A stretch of DNA of 12,784 nt from Epsilonproteobacteria bacterium 4484_65 (GTDB lineage Bacteria > Campylobacterota > Campylobacteria > Campylobacterales > Sulfurovaceae): assembly GCA_002085305.1 (NCBI GenBank), contig NATJ01000058.1:1-12784 (forward strand), read 5' to 3'. Positions 1 to 6,508 of the stretch are shown here, one piece after another. The notes beneath the pieces were generated by a model. It was not told where the DNA came from, ran no database searches, and was given only the letters and a program-made list of their open reading frames with translations. Numbering within the stretch: the stretch's first letter is position 1; every line of letters starts with the position of its first letter. Made by a program: the position numbers and the translations under genes.

Positions 1-31
1 TAGAACCTATTTTATCAAATACCATTTTCAT
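1..31 (-). CDS. 5' end of a further gene, possibly YceD/DUF177-like (partial)
   Basis: An ATG at 31-29 on the minus strand opens a reading frame that runs off the window edge, giving M-K-M-V-F-D-K-I-G-S. A good ribosome binding site (AGGGAG, around 39-44) lies about 7 bases upstream, and the start is only 24 bases after the ndk stop, so it is probably co-transcribed with ndk. In Helicobacter and Campylobacter the gene after ndk is a small conserved protein followed by rpmF, plsX and fabH, which would make this a YceD (DUF177)-like protein. That identity rests on gene order alone; ten residues cannot prove it. Confidence 0.45.
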   Translation of the reverse strand, partial: MKMVFDKIGS

Positions 32-55
32 AAGGAACTCCCTTAGATAAGGTCT

Positions 56-469
56 TTAGTTAATTTCTCTTTGTGCAAAAAAGAAGTTAATTTCAATTGT
101 TGCGTTTTCAACAGAATCACTTCCGTGTACTGCATTTGCATCAATACTCTCAGCAAAATCTGCTCTGATAGTACCAGCTTCAGCTTCTTTAGGATTCGTT
201 GCACCCATAAGATCTCTGTTTTTAGCCATTGCATTTTCACCTTCAAGTACTGTTACAACAACAGGACCAGAGATCATGAAGTCTACAAGGTCTTTAAAGA
301 AAGGTCTTTCAGCATGGATAGCATAAAATGCTTCAGCATCTACTCTTGAAAGTCTAATTTTTTTAGTAGCTGCAATTCTAAGGTTTGCTGCTTCGAATCT
401 TGCAAGAATTTGTCCTACAACGTTTTTAGCGACTGCATCTGGTTTGATGATTGATAATGTTTGTTCCAT
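56..469 (-). CDS. ndk: Nucleoside diphosphate kinase
   Basis: A 137-residue protein of normal length for Ndk. It transfers the gamma phosphate of ATP to other nucleoside diphosphates through a phosphohistidine and so balances NTP and dNTP pools in the cytoplasm. The N-terminus [11 protein letters not shown] is the family opening. The active-site motif N-A-V-H-G-S-D-S at residues 112-119 contains the catalytic His115. The family's R-x-L-M-G-A-T-N-P segment is at about 85-93. The ATG at 469-467 has an AGGAA ribosome binding site about 6 bases upstream. A consensus TATAAT lies about 60 bases upstream of the start, so the gene seems to have its own promoter. It follows the ferredoxin gene and precedes another gene by 24 bases. 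Confidence 0.98.
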   Translation of the reverse strand: MEQTLSIIKPDAVAKNVVGQILARFEAANLRIAATKKIRLSRVDAEAFYAIHAERPFFKDLVDFMISGPVVVTVLEGENAMAKNRDLMGATNPKEAEAGTIRADFAESIDANAVHGSDSVENATIEINFFFAQREIN

Positions 470-528
470 CTTATATTCCTAAGCGATAATTTACTTCATT
501 GTATAGTGTACAGAAGTATTCGGGCGGC

Positions 529-534
529 ATTATA
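529..534 (-). promoter_or_regulatory. Probable sigma-70 -10 box for ndk
   Basis: On the minus strand the sequence CAGTATAATGCC contains a perfect TATAAT (534-529), preceded by a T-rich stretch. Campylobacterota promoters typically have a conserved -10 and a T-rich upstream region without a clear -35. Transcription would start near 522, giving a leader of about 50 bases before the ndk ATG. Confidence 0.6.
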
Positions 535-590
535 CTGAAAAATATATTAAAGATTTATTAAAGAAAGAGAGATAGATAAAATAAGAAAGA

Positions 591-613
591 TTTGTCAGGC
601 AAAGCCTGACAAA
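591..613 (-). terminator. Hairpin after the ferredoxin gene, possible terminator
   Basis: A perfect 10-bp stem (TTTGTCAGGC at 591-600 with its complement at 604-613) closes on a 3-base loop, 7 bases after the ferredoxin stop codon. In the direction of transcription it is followed by TCTTTCTTATTTT, which is U-rich but interrupted. It could end ferredoxin transcription ahead of the ndk promoter. The base of the stem places As on the 3' side, so it is not a textbook terminator. Confidence 0.45.
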
Positions 614-620
614 GAAGTGA

Positions 621-896
621 CTAGTCTTCGATAACAGGTTCGCCTTTAGCGCCTCTGCCTTCCATTGCTGGCATACCTTCAACTACGTCATCCCATACGA
701 TACAACCCTCAGTCGGGCATGCTTCAGCACAAGCTGGTACATCATGGTGATCTACACACTCAACACATTTGTCTGCGTATACATAGTAAATCTCTTCACC
801 TGTTGGATTATCATCCTCATCTACGATTGCTTCTACTGGACATTCGTCAATACAAGCTGCACAATTGATACAAGTATCTGTAATCATTACTGCCAT
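621..896 (-). CDS. 2[4Fe-4S] ferredoxin, Alvin type
   Basis: A 91-residue electron carrier with two cysteine sets. The first is C9-x2-C12-x2-C15-x3-C19-P. The second is C44-x2-C47-x8-C56-x3-C60-P, where an eight-residue spacer replaces the usual two; this insertion and a C-terminal extension mark the Allochromatium vinosum (Alvin) type of ferredoxin, known for very low-potential clusters. A further cysteine, C65, follows the second set. Such ferredoxins could serve pyruvate or 2-oxoglutarate oxidoreductases in reductive carbon metabolism; that role is inferred, as no partner gene is in the window. The start at 896-894 has a strong AAGGAG site 5 bases upstream. Both flanking gaps carry hairpins, so the gene looks monocistronic. 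The N-terminus M-A-V-M offers a second ATG three codons in, but the first fits the ribosome site. Confidence 0.94.
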   Translation of the reverse strand: MAVMITDTCINCAACIDECPVEAIVDEDDNPTGEEIYYVYADKCVECVDHHDVPACAEACPTEGCIVWDDVVEGMPAMEGRGAKGEPVIED

Positions 897-924
897 TTTT
901 TCTCCTTAAATTGAATATGCTCAA

Positions 925-930
925 ACTATA
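925..930 (-). promoter_or_regulatory. Possible -10 box for the ferredoxin gene
   Basis: Minus-strand TATAGT (930-925) lies about 29 bases before the ferredoxin start, downstream of an AT-rich stretch with T runs. It differs from TATAAT at one base. No -35 hexamer is evident. Its position after the metK terminator fits an independent promoter. Confidence 0.35.
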
Positions 931-992
931 TCAAAAGATTTTTAAGAAATACTTTAATATTTTGATAAATCGTGCAAATAGTACAAAACAAA

Positions 993-1020
993 GCAAATCC
1001 CTACAATAGTAGAAATTTGC
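993..1020 (-). terminator. Intrinsic terminator of metK
   Basis: On the minus strand, GCAAATTTCTAC (1020-1009) and GTAGGGATTTGC (1004-993) form a 12-bp RNA stem around a UAUU loop, with two G-U wobble pairs. It is followed at once by TTTGTTTTGT. It lies 43 bases past the metK stop. On the plus strand the two wobble pairs would be C-A mismatches, so the hairpin works best as minus-strand RNA, which supports a terminator for metK rather than a neutral palindrome. Confidence 0.65.
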
Positions 1021-1062
1021 TAGTTGATAATGACTCTTTTTATTGAGCCTCTGTTTATAGAA

Positions 1063-2220
1063 CTAAAGTCCTAAAAATTGTTTGATATCGTCTACTTTAT
1101 CTGTTTTTTCCCAACTAAACTCTACATCTTCTCTTCCAAAGTGGCCATATGCTGCCGTTTTACGATAGATAGGCCTAAGAAGATCCAATGCATCCGTGAT
1201 CCCTTTAGGTGTAAGATCAAAAAGAGCTTCTACACATGCCGTGATCTTATCTTCATCTACTGTTGCAGTACCATGCGTATCTACATAGATAGAAACCGGT
1301 TCAGATACACCTATAGCATACGCTATTTGCAGTGTAGCTTTATCACACGCACCTGAAGCAACAAGATTTTTTGCTACATGTCTGGCAGCATATGCAGCTG
1401 AACGGTCTACTTTGGTAGGGTCTTTACCAGAAAATGCTCCCCCACCATGCGGACATGAACCACCATAAGTATCTACAATGATCTTACGTCCGGTAAGTCC
1501 TGCATCCCCTTGAGGACCACCGATAACAAAACGTCCTGTCGGGTTGATATGATACTTGATCTCATCACTCATCAACTCCGCTGGGATCACCGCTTTGATC
1601 ACCTCTTCAAGTACCGCTTTTTGTACCTGTTCAAGTGTCACTTCCGGATGATGCTGTGTTGAGACAACAATGGTGTCTATAGCCACAGGCTTATCATCTA
1701 TATACTTCACAGATACTTGTGCTTTACCATCCGGACGTAAAAACGGGACAGTACCATTTTTACGCACCTGGGCAAGTTTTGCTGTGATTTTATGTGCCAA
1801 AGAGATAGGTAGAGGCATTAGCTCTTTCGTCTCATTACATGCATAACCGAACATAAGTCCCTGGTCACCTGCACCGATCTCACCTGAGGCCTGATCAACA
1901 CCCTGGTTGATGTCCGGACTCTGCTCACCTACGCCATTCAGTACACCTGCAGATCTATAGTCAAAACCATAGCTTGCATCCGTATACCCTATCTCTCTTA
2001 CTACCTCTCTGGCAATCTCTTGCATTGGGCAGTATGTATGTGTTTTAAGTTCTCCTGCAATAACACAAAAACCATTACTCAATAACGTCTCACATGCTAC
2101 TCTAGCTTGTGGATCTCGTTCGATAATATAATCTAATATCGCATCAGAGATCTGATCAGCCATTTTATCTGGATGACCCTCGGTTACCGATTCACTTGTA
2201 AAAATGTATTCGTTAGCCAT
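1063..2220 (-). CDS. metK: S-adenosylmethionine synthetase
   Basis: A 385-residue methionine adenosyltransferase, of usual length. It makes SAM, the main methyl donor, from methionine and ATP with release of phosphate and pyrophosphate, as a cytoplasmic tetramer needing Mg and K ions. Visible motifs: [10 protein letters not shown] at 10-19 (ATP and metal site), the signature [12 protein letters not shown] at 116-127, and the P-loop-like signature [16 protein letters not shown] at 259-274, all intact. The ATG at 2220-2218 has an AAAGGA site about 6 bases upstream. The gene is separated from dxs by 122 bases holding a long inverted repeat and two smaller dyads, and from the ferredoxin gene by a terminator, so it is probably transcribed alone. 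In Helicobacter metK is next to ndk; here a ferredoxin gene lies between them. Confidence 0.98.
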   Translation of the reverse strand: MANEYIFTSESVTEGHPDKMADQISDAILDYIIERDPQARVACETLLSNGFCVIAGELKTHTYCPMQEIAREVVREIGYTDASYGFDYRSAGVLNGVGEQSPDINQGVDQASGEIGAGDQGLMFGYACNETKELMPLPISLAHKITAKLAQVRKNGTVPFLRPDGKAQVSVKYIDDKPVAIDTIVVSTQHHPEVTLEQVQKAVLEEVIKAVIPAELMSDEIKYHINPTGRFVIGGPQGDAGLTGRKIIVDTYGGSCPHGGGAFSGKDPTKVDRSAAYAARHVAKNLVASGACDKATLQIAYAIGVSEPVSIYVDTHGTATVDEDKITACVEALFDLTPKGITDALDLLRPIYRKTAAYGHFGREDVEFSWEKTDKVDDIKQFLGL

Positions 2221-2239
2221 TTTTTTCCTTTATTTAATT

Positions 2240-2288
2240 GTTCACTGTCACTGAACTTGAATAAATATCTCATAAGGTACTTATTCAA
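2240..2288. promoter_or_regulatory. Two dyads in the metK leader
   Basis: Two inverted repeats lie end to end between the long repeat and the metK ribosome site. GTTCA-N7-TGAAC covers 2240-2256, and TTGAATAA-N16-TTATTCAA covers 2257-2264 and 2281-2288. Either could be an operator for a repressor or a leader hairpin. No known SAM riboswitch pattern is apparent. I could not identify a clear -10 box here, so the promoter position is unknown. Confidence 0.3.
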
Positions 2289-2293
2289 ATTCC

Positions 2294-2346
2294 GTAGGGT
2301 GGATTTATCCACCACAACATCATAATGGTGGATAAATCCACCCTAC
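2294..2346. repeat. Long inverted repeat, REP/BIME-like
   Basis: Two perfect 21-bp arms (2294-2314 and 2326-2346) face each other across 11 bases. Each arm holds its own shorter palindrome, GGTGGAT...ATCCACC, so the unit resembles a pair of REP-type sequences in opposite orientation. The outer end overlaps the dxs stop codon (2345-2343). It may also act as a transcription terminator for dxs in either direction, though no T run follows. No transposase or RAYT gene is in the window. Confidence 0.75.
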
Positions 2347-4145
2347 AATATTCGTTTTGCCAATTGCTCTGGCAATATCCCTAATGACTCTTCCACTAAT
2401 TTCGTATTACCATGCGTAATAAACGCATCATCATACTCAAATGAGGTTAACGATATATCTTGTATCTTTTTTTGACTTAAAAGTTCAAGTATGGCAGAAC
2501 CTACACCTCCCTGCGCTGCAGAGTCTGAAAAGACAAACCATTTTTTATAGTCACTGCTTAATTTAACAAGCATCTCTTCATCTAATGGTTTTACAAAACG
2601 TAGATCTAAAATAGCTACTTTATTATCTAATAGTTTTGCTGTCTGCTCTGCCCGTCCTACACCGTTTCCATATCCAATGAAGAGAATCTCTTCTCCCTCT
2701 TGAAGTAAAACAGACTTTCCTAACTCAAAAGCAGGACTTTCACGATCTTCAGAACTAAAAGCACCTCTGGGGTATCTAAAGGCACAAGGGTGATCGTACT
2801 CTTTAGCAAAGGACATAGCAAGTTTCATCGTTGTTTCATTATACGGTGCAAGTAACGTCATATTGGGGATGGCACGTAAAAATGAAATATCAAAAGCCCC
2901 TTGATGCGTCTCACCGTCTTCACCTACGATCCCTGCCCTGTCAATGGCAAATGCCACACCCAGATCCATTAGAGCAATATCATGGATCACTTGATCATAC
3001 CCTCTTTGCAAAAACGTAGAGTAGATCGTACAAAATGGTTTAAATCCCTCTTTGGCCAAAGGTCCCATAGAAGTGACTGCATGCTGTTCCGCAATGGCAA
3101 CATCCCAAAAACGTTCAGGGTATTTTTCCATGACAGCAGACATCCCTGTGCCACTTGGCATAGCCGCAGTTACACCTACCACTTTTTCATCTTCATCTGC
3201 CAACTCTACCAAAGTATCAGAAAAAATAGCTGTTGCAGCTTTAGCACCATTTTTTTTAGGAACCTCACCTGTTTTCAGATCAAAAGCACTCACACCATGC
3301 CAATGCTCTTTAGTTCCCTCAGCGATCTCATACCCTTTACCTTTAATGGTTTGTGCATGAATGATAACCGGTTTACCCAGTTCTTTTGCCACTTCCATTG
3401 TTTCAATAAGTGACTCAATATTATGTCCATCTACAGGACCTATATACTCTATACCCATCTCTTCAAATAAAATACCTGGCGTGATAAGCTTAAATGACTC
3501 TTCAAACCTTTTTGCCATATAGGTTGCACCGTCTGGAAAATGCTCAAGTACTTTTTCCACTTTTCCTTTAAATCTCTGATAAAAAGAGCCTGCCATCGTT
3601 TGAGAAAGCAGTTTAGAGATAGCACCTATGGGTTTAGCAATACTCATTTCATTATCATTAAGTATGATGATCACCGGGTATTTTCTATCTCCCAGTTCAT
3701 TCATCGCCTCATATACCATTCCTGCACTCATACTTCCATCACCGATGAACGCTACGGGAATTCTATTTTCACCTTTGAGTGCAATGGCTTTGGCCGCACC
3801 AACTGCGAGTGAAATGGATGTAGAGCTATGCCCTGCAACATAATAATCATACTGGGATTCACTTGGCTTTGTATACCCGCTGATCCCATCAAACTGACGT
3901 AAAGTATCGAAGTTGTCCCAACGGTCTGTGAGAAGCTTATGTGCATAAGCTTGATGACTGACATCAAAGATAAAAGGGTCTTTATTGACATCAAAAACCT
4001 TATGCATAGCTATGATAAGATCTGTCGCACCCATAGTTGAACTCAAGTGTCCACCATTTTGACTTACAGTATCCAATATCTTTTGTCTGATATCTTCTGC
4101 TAAAATATTGAGCTCTTCTATAGTATATGATCGTATATTTATCAT
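2343..4145 (-). CDS. dxs: 1-deoxy-D-xylulose-5-phosphate synthase
   Basis: A 600-residue thiamine-diphosphate enzyme that condenses pyruvate and glyceraldehyde 3-phosphate to DXP, the first step of the MEP isoprenoid pathway and a source for thiamine and pyridoxal. Visible are the N-terminal H-L-S-S-T-M-G-A-T-D-L segment (33-43), A-G-H-S-S-T-S-I-S (104-112), the thiamine-diphosphate motif G-D-G-S starting at 135 and ending at N163-D-N, the catalytic Glu353 in A-I-A-E-Q-H-A-V, and D-R-A-G-I-V-G-E-D-G-E-T-H (402-414). The family is usually 610-640 residues; this copy ends at L600, with its stop codon inside the inverted repeat. The ATG at 4145-4143 lies 5 bases after the stop of the small upstream gene, and its AAAGAGA site sits inside that gene's last codons, so translation is probably coupled. 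Confidence 0.97.
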   Translation of the reverse strand: MINIRSYTIEELNILAEDIRQKILDTVSQNGGHLSSTMGATDLIIAMHKVFDVNKDPFIFDVSHQAYAHKLLTDRWDNFDTLRQFDGISGYTKPSESQYDYYVAGHSSTSISLAVGAAKAIALKGENRIPVAFIGDGSMSAGMVYEAMNELGDRKYPVIIILNDNEMSIAKPIGAISKLLSQTMAGSFYQRFKGKVEKVLEHFPDGATYMAKRFEESFKLITPGILFEEMGIEYIGPVDGHNIESLIETMEVAKELGKPVIIHAQTIKGKGYEIAEGTKEHWHGVSAFDLKTGEVPKKNGAKAATAIFSDTLVELADEDEKVVGVTAAMPSGTGMSAVMEKYPERFWDVAIAEQHAVTSMGPLAKEGFKPFCTIYSTFLQRGYDQVIHDIALMDLGVAFAIDRAGIVGEDGETHQGAFDISFLRAIPNMTLLAPYNETTMKLAMSFAKEYDHPCAFRYPRGAFSSEDRESPAFELGKSVLLQEGEEILFIGYGNGVGRAEQTAKLLDNKVAILDLRFVKPLDEEMLVKLSSDYKKWFVFSDSAAQGGVGSAILELLSQKKIQDISLTSFEYDDAFITHGNTKLVEESLGILPEQLAKRIL

Positions 4146-4150
4146 TTTGC

Positions 4151-4363
4151 TTATCTCTTTTTCATGTATGCGTTTATAAGTTTTTTTGTAAAAGCGATAT
4201 GTTCATCATCATATGCTAGACCTAACTCTTTTGCAAGTAATTTTAACTCTTTTTTACTCACAAGTTCAGAGGATACAGTCTCTGTATCCTTTGCAGTAAA
4301 ATCCTGTAAAACAAAAGGTGTCACTTCTACTTCACTTGGCTTTACCACTTCTACTTTTTTCAA
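4151..4363 (-). CDS. Small protein of unknown function, TTG start
   Basis: I do not recognise this 70-residue protein. The start codon is TTG (4363-4361), which shares bases with the hisC stop TGA in a TTGA overlap; it is preceded by GAGG at a spacing of 7 bases. No in-frame ATG exists until near the end, so TTG is the best start. The first half is rich in Val, Glu and Thr ([14 protein letters not shown]) and probably disordered. From about residue 36 a Lys-rich stretch, [14 protein letters not shown] then a short loop and [10 protein letters not shown], looks like two helices, faintly like a SAP/HeH-type motif. No signal or membrane segment. Tight linkage to hisC and dxs supports real translation. 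In Campylobacter this slot holds fliF, fliG and fliH; I see no resemblance to them. Confidence 0.75.
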   Translation of the reverse strand: MKKVEVVKPSEVEVTPFVLQDFTAKDTETVSSELVSKKELKLLAKELGLAYDDEHIAFTKKLINAYMKKR

Positions 4364-5457
4364 GCGATGACCTCTTTAAAATGTTTAAAAAAGATGTCAT
4401 TCTGTTTTTGTGTTCCTATGGTAATACGCACTGCATTCATCCCATAAGAAGCCAAATTACGAATGATCACACCTCGTTGAAGCAATGCATCAGAGATCTT
4501 TGTTGAATCTAATGTCTCATCAAACAGATAGGTAATAAAATTGGTATAACTGTCGATAAATTTTAAACCATTCTCATTTGCAAACTCTTCATAACGTTTT
4601 ATCTGCACTTGGTGAAGTGCGATGGACTCTTCTACAAAACCTACCTCTTTGCATGCGGCTATAGCTGCTGCCAATGAGAGTGTAGAGATGTTGAATGGAG
4701 GTCGCATCTTGCTCAATTCTTCTATAAGTTCTGCCTGTGCGATACCATACCCTACACGCATACCACCCAAGCCATATGCCTTGGAGAACGTACCCAAATA
4801 GATCACATTTTCATAACCTAACAGATCTTTTGGTGTGATGGCATACTTCGTATCTTTTGCTGCAGCATACTCCATATAGGCACCATCCACAACGATGATC
4901 GCATCTTTATGCATTGCCTTGATCATATCCAGAACTTCTTCTTTACTTGTAGCATCACCTGTAGGATTGTTCGGTGTACAAATATAGACGATCTTTGGTT
5001 TACGCATATGAAACGCTTCCATGAACTCATCATACTTATGTTCATAACTGGCTGTACGAAGCACTTTTGCACCCATCTGTTTCGCATAAATTTCATACAT
5101 TGCAAATGTCACTGCAGACATAAGTACTGAAGAGTCTTCATCTAACACTGCACGTGATATGAATTCCAGTACCTGGTCAGACCCTGCACCAATGATGATA
5201 TTTTTATCTTGCACATCAAACTTTTCACTCAATGCAGCTTTGAGCTCAAACATACTGTCATCAGGATATAAATGTGCTTTTGCAGCATTAGCCTTAATAG
5301 CTTGCGCTACTGCAGGACTTGTGCCTATAGGATTTTCATTTGAGGCAAGTTTCACCACATCTTCAGGAGCAATACCAAACTCACGAACAACCAATTCGAT
5401 AGGTTTTCCTGCTTCATATGTTTTTATATTTTCCAAAACTTTATTAAATTTTATCAT
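4360..5457 (-). CDS. hisC: Histidinol-phosphate aminotransferase
   Basis: A 365-residue fold-type I PLP aminotransferase of the HisC family. It converts imidazole-acetol phosphate and glutamate to histidinol phosphate; members next to pheA may also transaminate phenylpyruvate or prephenate. Seen: N-E-N-P-I-G-T-S-P (40-48), Y-P-D-D (64-67), N-N-P-T-G (163-167), D-G-A-Y (191-194), the PLP lysine K226 in T-F-S-K-A-Y-G-L, and phosphate-binding R234 in G-G-M-R-V-G-Y. The C-terminal R-N-L-A-S-Y-G...R-I-T-I-G-T is also typical. The ATG at 5457-5455 has GGAG 9 bases upstream. It follows pheA by 47 bases and overlaps the next small gene by 3 bases. The pheA-hisC pairing suggests a share in Phe/Tyr synthesis in addition to histidine. 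Confidence 0.96.
   Translation of the reverse strand: MIKFNKVLENIKTYEAGKPIELVVREFGIAPEDVVKLASNENPIGTSPAVAQAIKANAAKAHLYPDDSMFELKAALSEKFDVQDKNIIIGAGSDQVLEFISRAVLDEDSSVLMSAVTFAMYEIYAKQMGAKVLRTASYEHKYDEFMEAFHMRKPKIVYICTPNNPTGDATSKEEVLDMIKAMHKDAIIVVDGAYMEYAAAKDTKYAITPKDLLGYENVIYLGTFSKAYGLGGMRVGYGIAQAELIEELSKMRPPFNISTLSLAAAIAACKEVGFVEESIALHQVQIKRYEEFANENGLKFIDSYTNFITYLFDETLDSTKISDALLQRGVIIRNLASYGMNAVRITIGTQKQNDIFFKHFKEVIA
4371..4377 (-). promoter_or_regulatory. Ribosome binding site that supports the TTG start
   Basis: AAAGAGG on the minus strand (4377-4371), inside the last codons of hisC, lies 7 bases before the TTG at 4363. It is the main evidence that the small unknown gene begins with TTG and is translated by ribosomes finishing hisC. 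Confidence 0.6.
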
Positions 5458-5504
5458 TTATATTTTCTCCATTGTAACTTACTGCCTGCTATTTATCACT
5501 TATT

Positions 5505-6491
5505 TTAAATATCTTCGGTCTCTTTGACATAAGAACCCAATATTTTTATCTCATTTTGATGTTTTTCCAAAATTGGTTTGATATTTGCATCATCTTTATG
5601 TCCGTTAAATTCCAAAAAGAAAACGGATTTACCTTCTACGATATGTGATTTTATTTTGGTTAAATTCACATTTGCTTTTTCAAAATCATTCAGAAACTCT
5701 ACCAAGGCACCCGGTTCATTGGAAAGTCTTGCAAGTATCGATGTCTTGTCAGCACCTGAAGGCTGGTTTTCAAAATTGGAAATAATAAAAAAACGTGTTT
5801 TGTTGTTGGTATCATCTTCTACATTCTCAAAACGGATCGGGAGATTGTTTATCTTGGCTGCTACAGAAGGACAAAGTGCGGCTGCATCTTTATCATCTCG
5901 TGCCAACTTTGCTGCTTTGGCTGTTGACTCCACAGGGATATGTTCTATCTCATCCAAACCCAGATCCTGTAAAAATTTCCTACACTGCCCAAAAGCAATA
6001 TCTCTGGAATAAATTTTCTTTAACGTTTTAAGATCTTCATTGACTGTAGCAAAGGAAAGATGTACATCCACCACTACTTCAGCAATAATCTTCAAATCAT
6101 ATTCATCTAAACAATTAATTGTATCTGAGACAATACCGTTCGAAGAGTTTTCTATGGGAATCACACCAAACTTGGCAGTGCCTTTGTCAACCTCTCTAAA
6201 AATACCGGGAATGGAACTGATAGGAAGATAGGTACTCAAGGCACCAAATTTACTTGCAGCTGCCTGATGGGTAAAACTGGCTTCCGGTCCCAGATAGGCT
6301 ACCGCTTCAGGTAGTTCAAGGTTTCTGGCCACTGCAAACATCTCTAGAAAAAGTGCTTCTATGGCAGCATCTGTGAGTTTACCACTGTTTTGTGCTTTGA
6401 GACGATTGAGGATCGCTTGTTCTCTTTCCGGACGATAGATAGGAGCACCTGTTGTGTTCTTAAGTTCTCCTACCTTATGTACCAATTCCAT
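5505..6491 (-). CDS. pheA: Prephenate dehydratase with truncated chorismate mutase domain (P-protein)
   Basis: The 328-residue frame holds part of an AroQ chorismate mutase helix bundle (1-60), a prephenate dehydratase domain (63-240, with the catalytic T-R-F at 232-234) and an ACT domain (250-328, with P-G-A-L-V at 260-264). Together these turn chorismate to phenylpyruvate in Phe synthesis. The first ATG (6491-6489) falls in the middle of the first mutase helix. The codons just before it read L-L-K-L-Y-N-E-R in frame, which is family-like, but an in-frame TGA at 6521-6519 blocks extension and no start codon intervenes. By alignment with E. coli PheA, the missing part includes the equivalents of R11 and R28, both active-site arginines. 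There is no clear ribosome site. The dehydratase half looks intact; mutase activity is doubtful. It starts 17 bases after the lysA stop. Confidence 0.9.
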   Translation of the reverse strand: MELVHKVGELKNTTGAPIYRPEREQAILNRLKAQNSGKLTDAAIEALFLEMFAVARNLELPEAVAYLGPEASFTHQAAASKFGALSTYLPISSIPGIFREVDKGTAKFGVIPIENSSNGIVSDTINCLDEYDLKIIAEVVVDVHLSFATVNEDLKTLKKIYSRDIAFGQCRKFLQDLGLDEIEHIPVESTAKAAKLARDDKDAAALCPSVAAKINNLPIRFENVEDDTNNKTRFFIISNFENQPSGADKTSILARLSNEPGALVEFLNDFEKANVNLTKIKSHIVEGKSVFFLEFNGHKDDANIKPILEKHQNEIKILGSYVKETEDI

Positions 6492-6508
6492 ACGCTCATT
6501 GTAGAGTT

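Noticed and set aside
2221..2342. SAM riboswitch upstream of metK
   Set aside because: The gap is mostly the long inverted repeat plus two simple dyads; no conserved SAM-binding core is visible.
2982..3413. Plus-strand reading frame of 143 codons opposite dxs
   Set aside because: It is fully antisense to a well-supported dxs, has a Cys/His/Phe-rich composition typical of shadow frames, and resembles no family.
5578..6012. Plus-strand reading frame of 144 codons opposite pheA
   Set aside because: Antisense shadow with no family features; the minus-strand pheA domains are clear.
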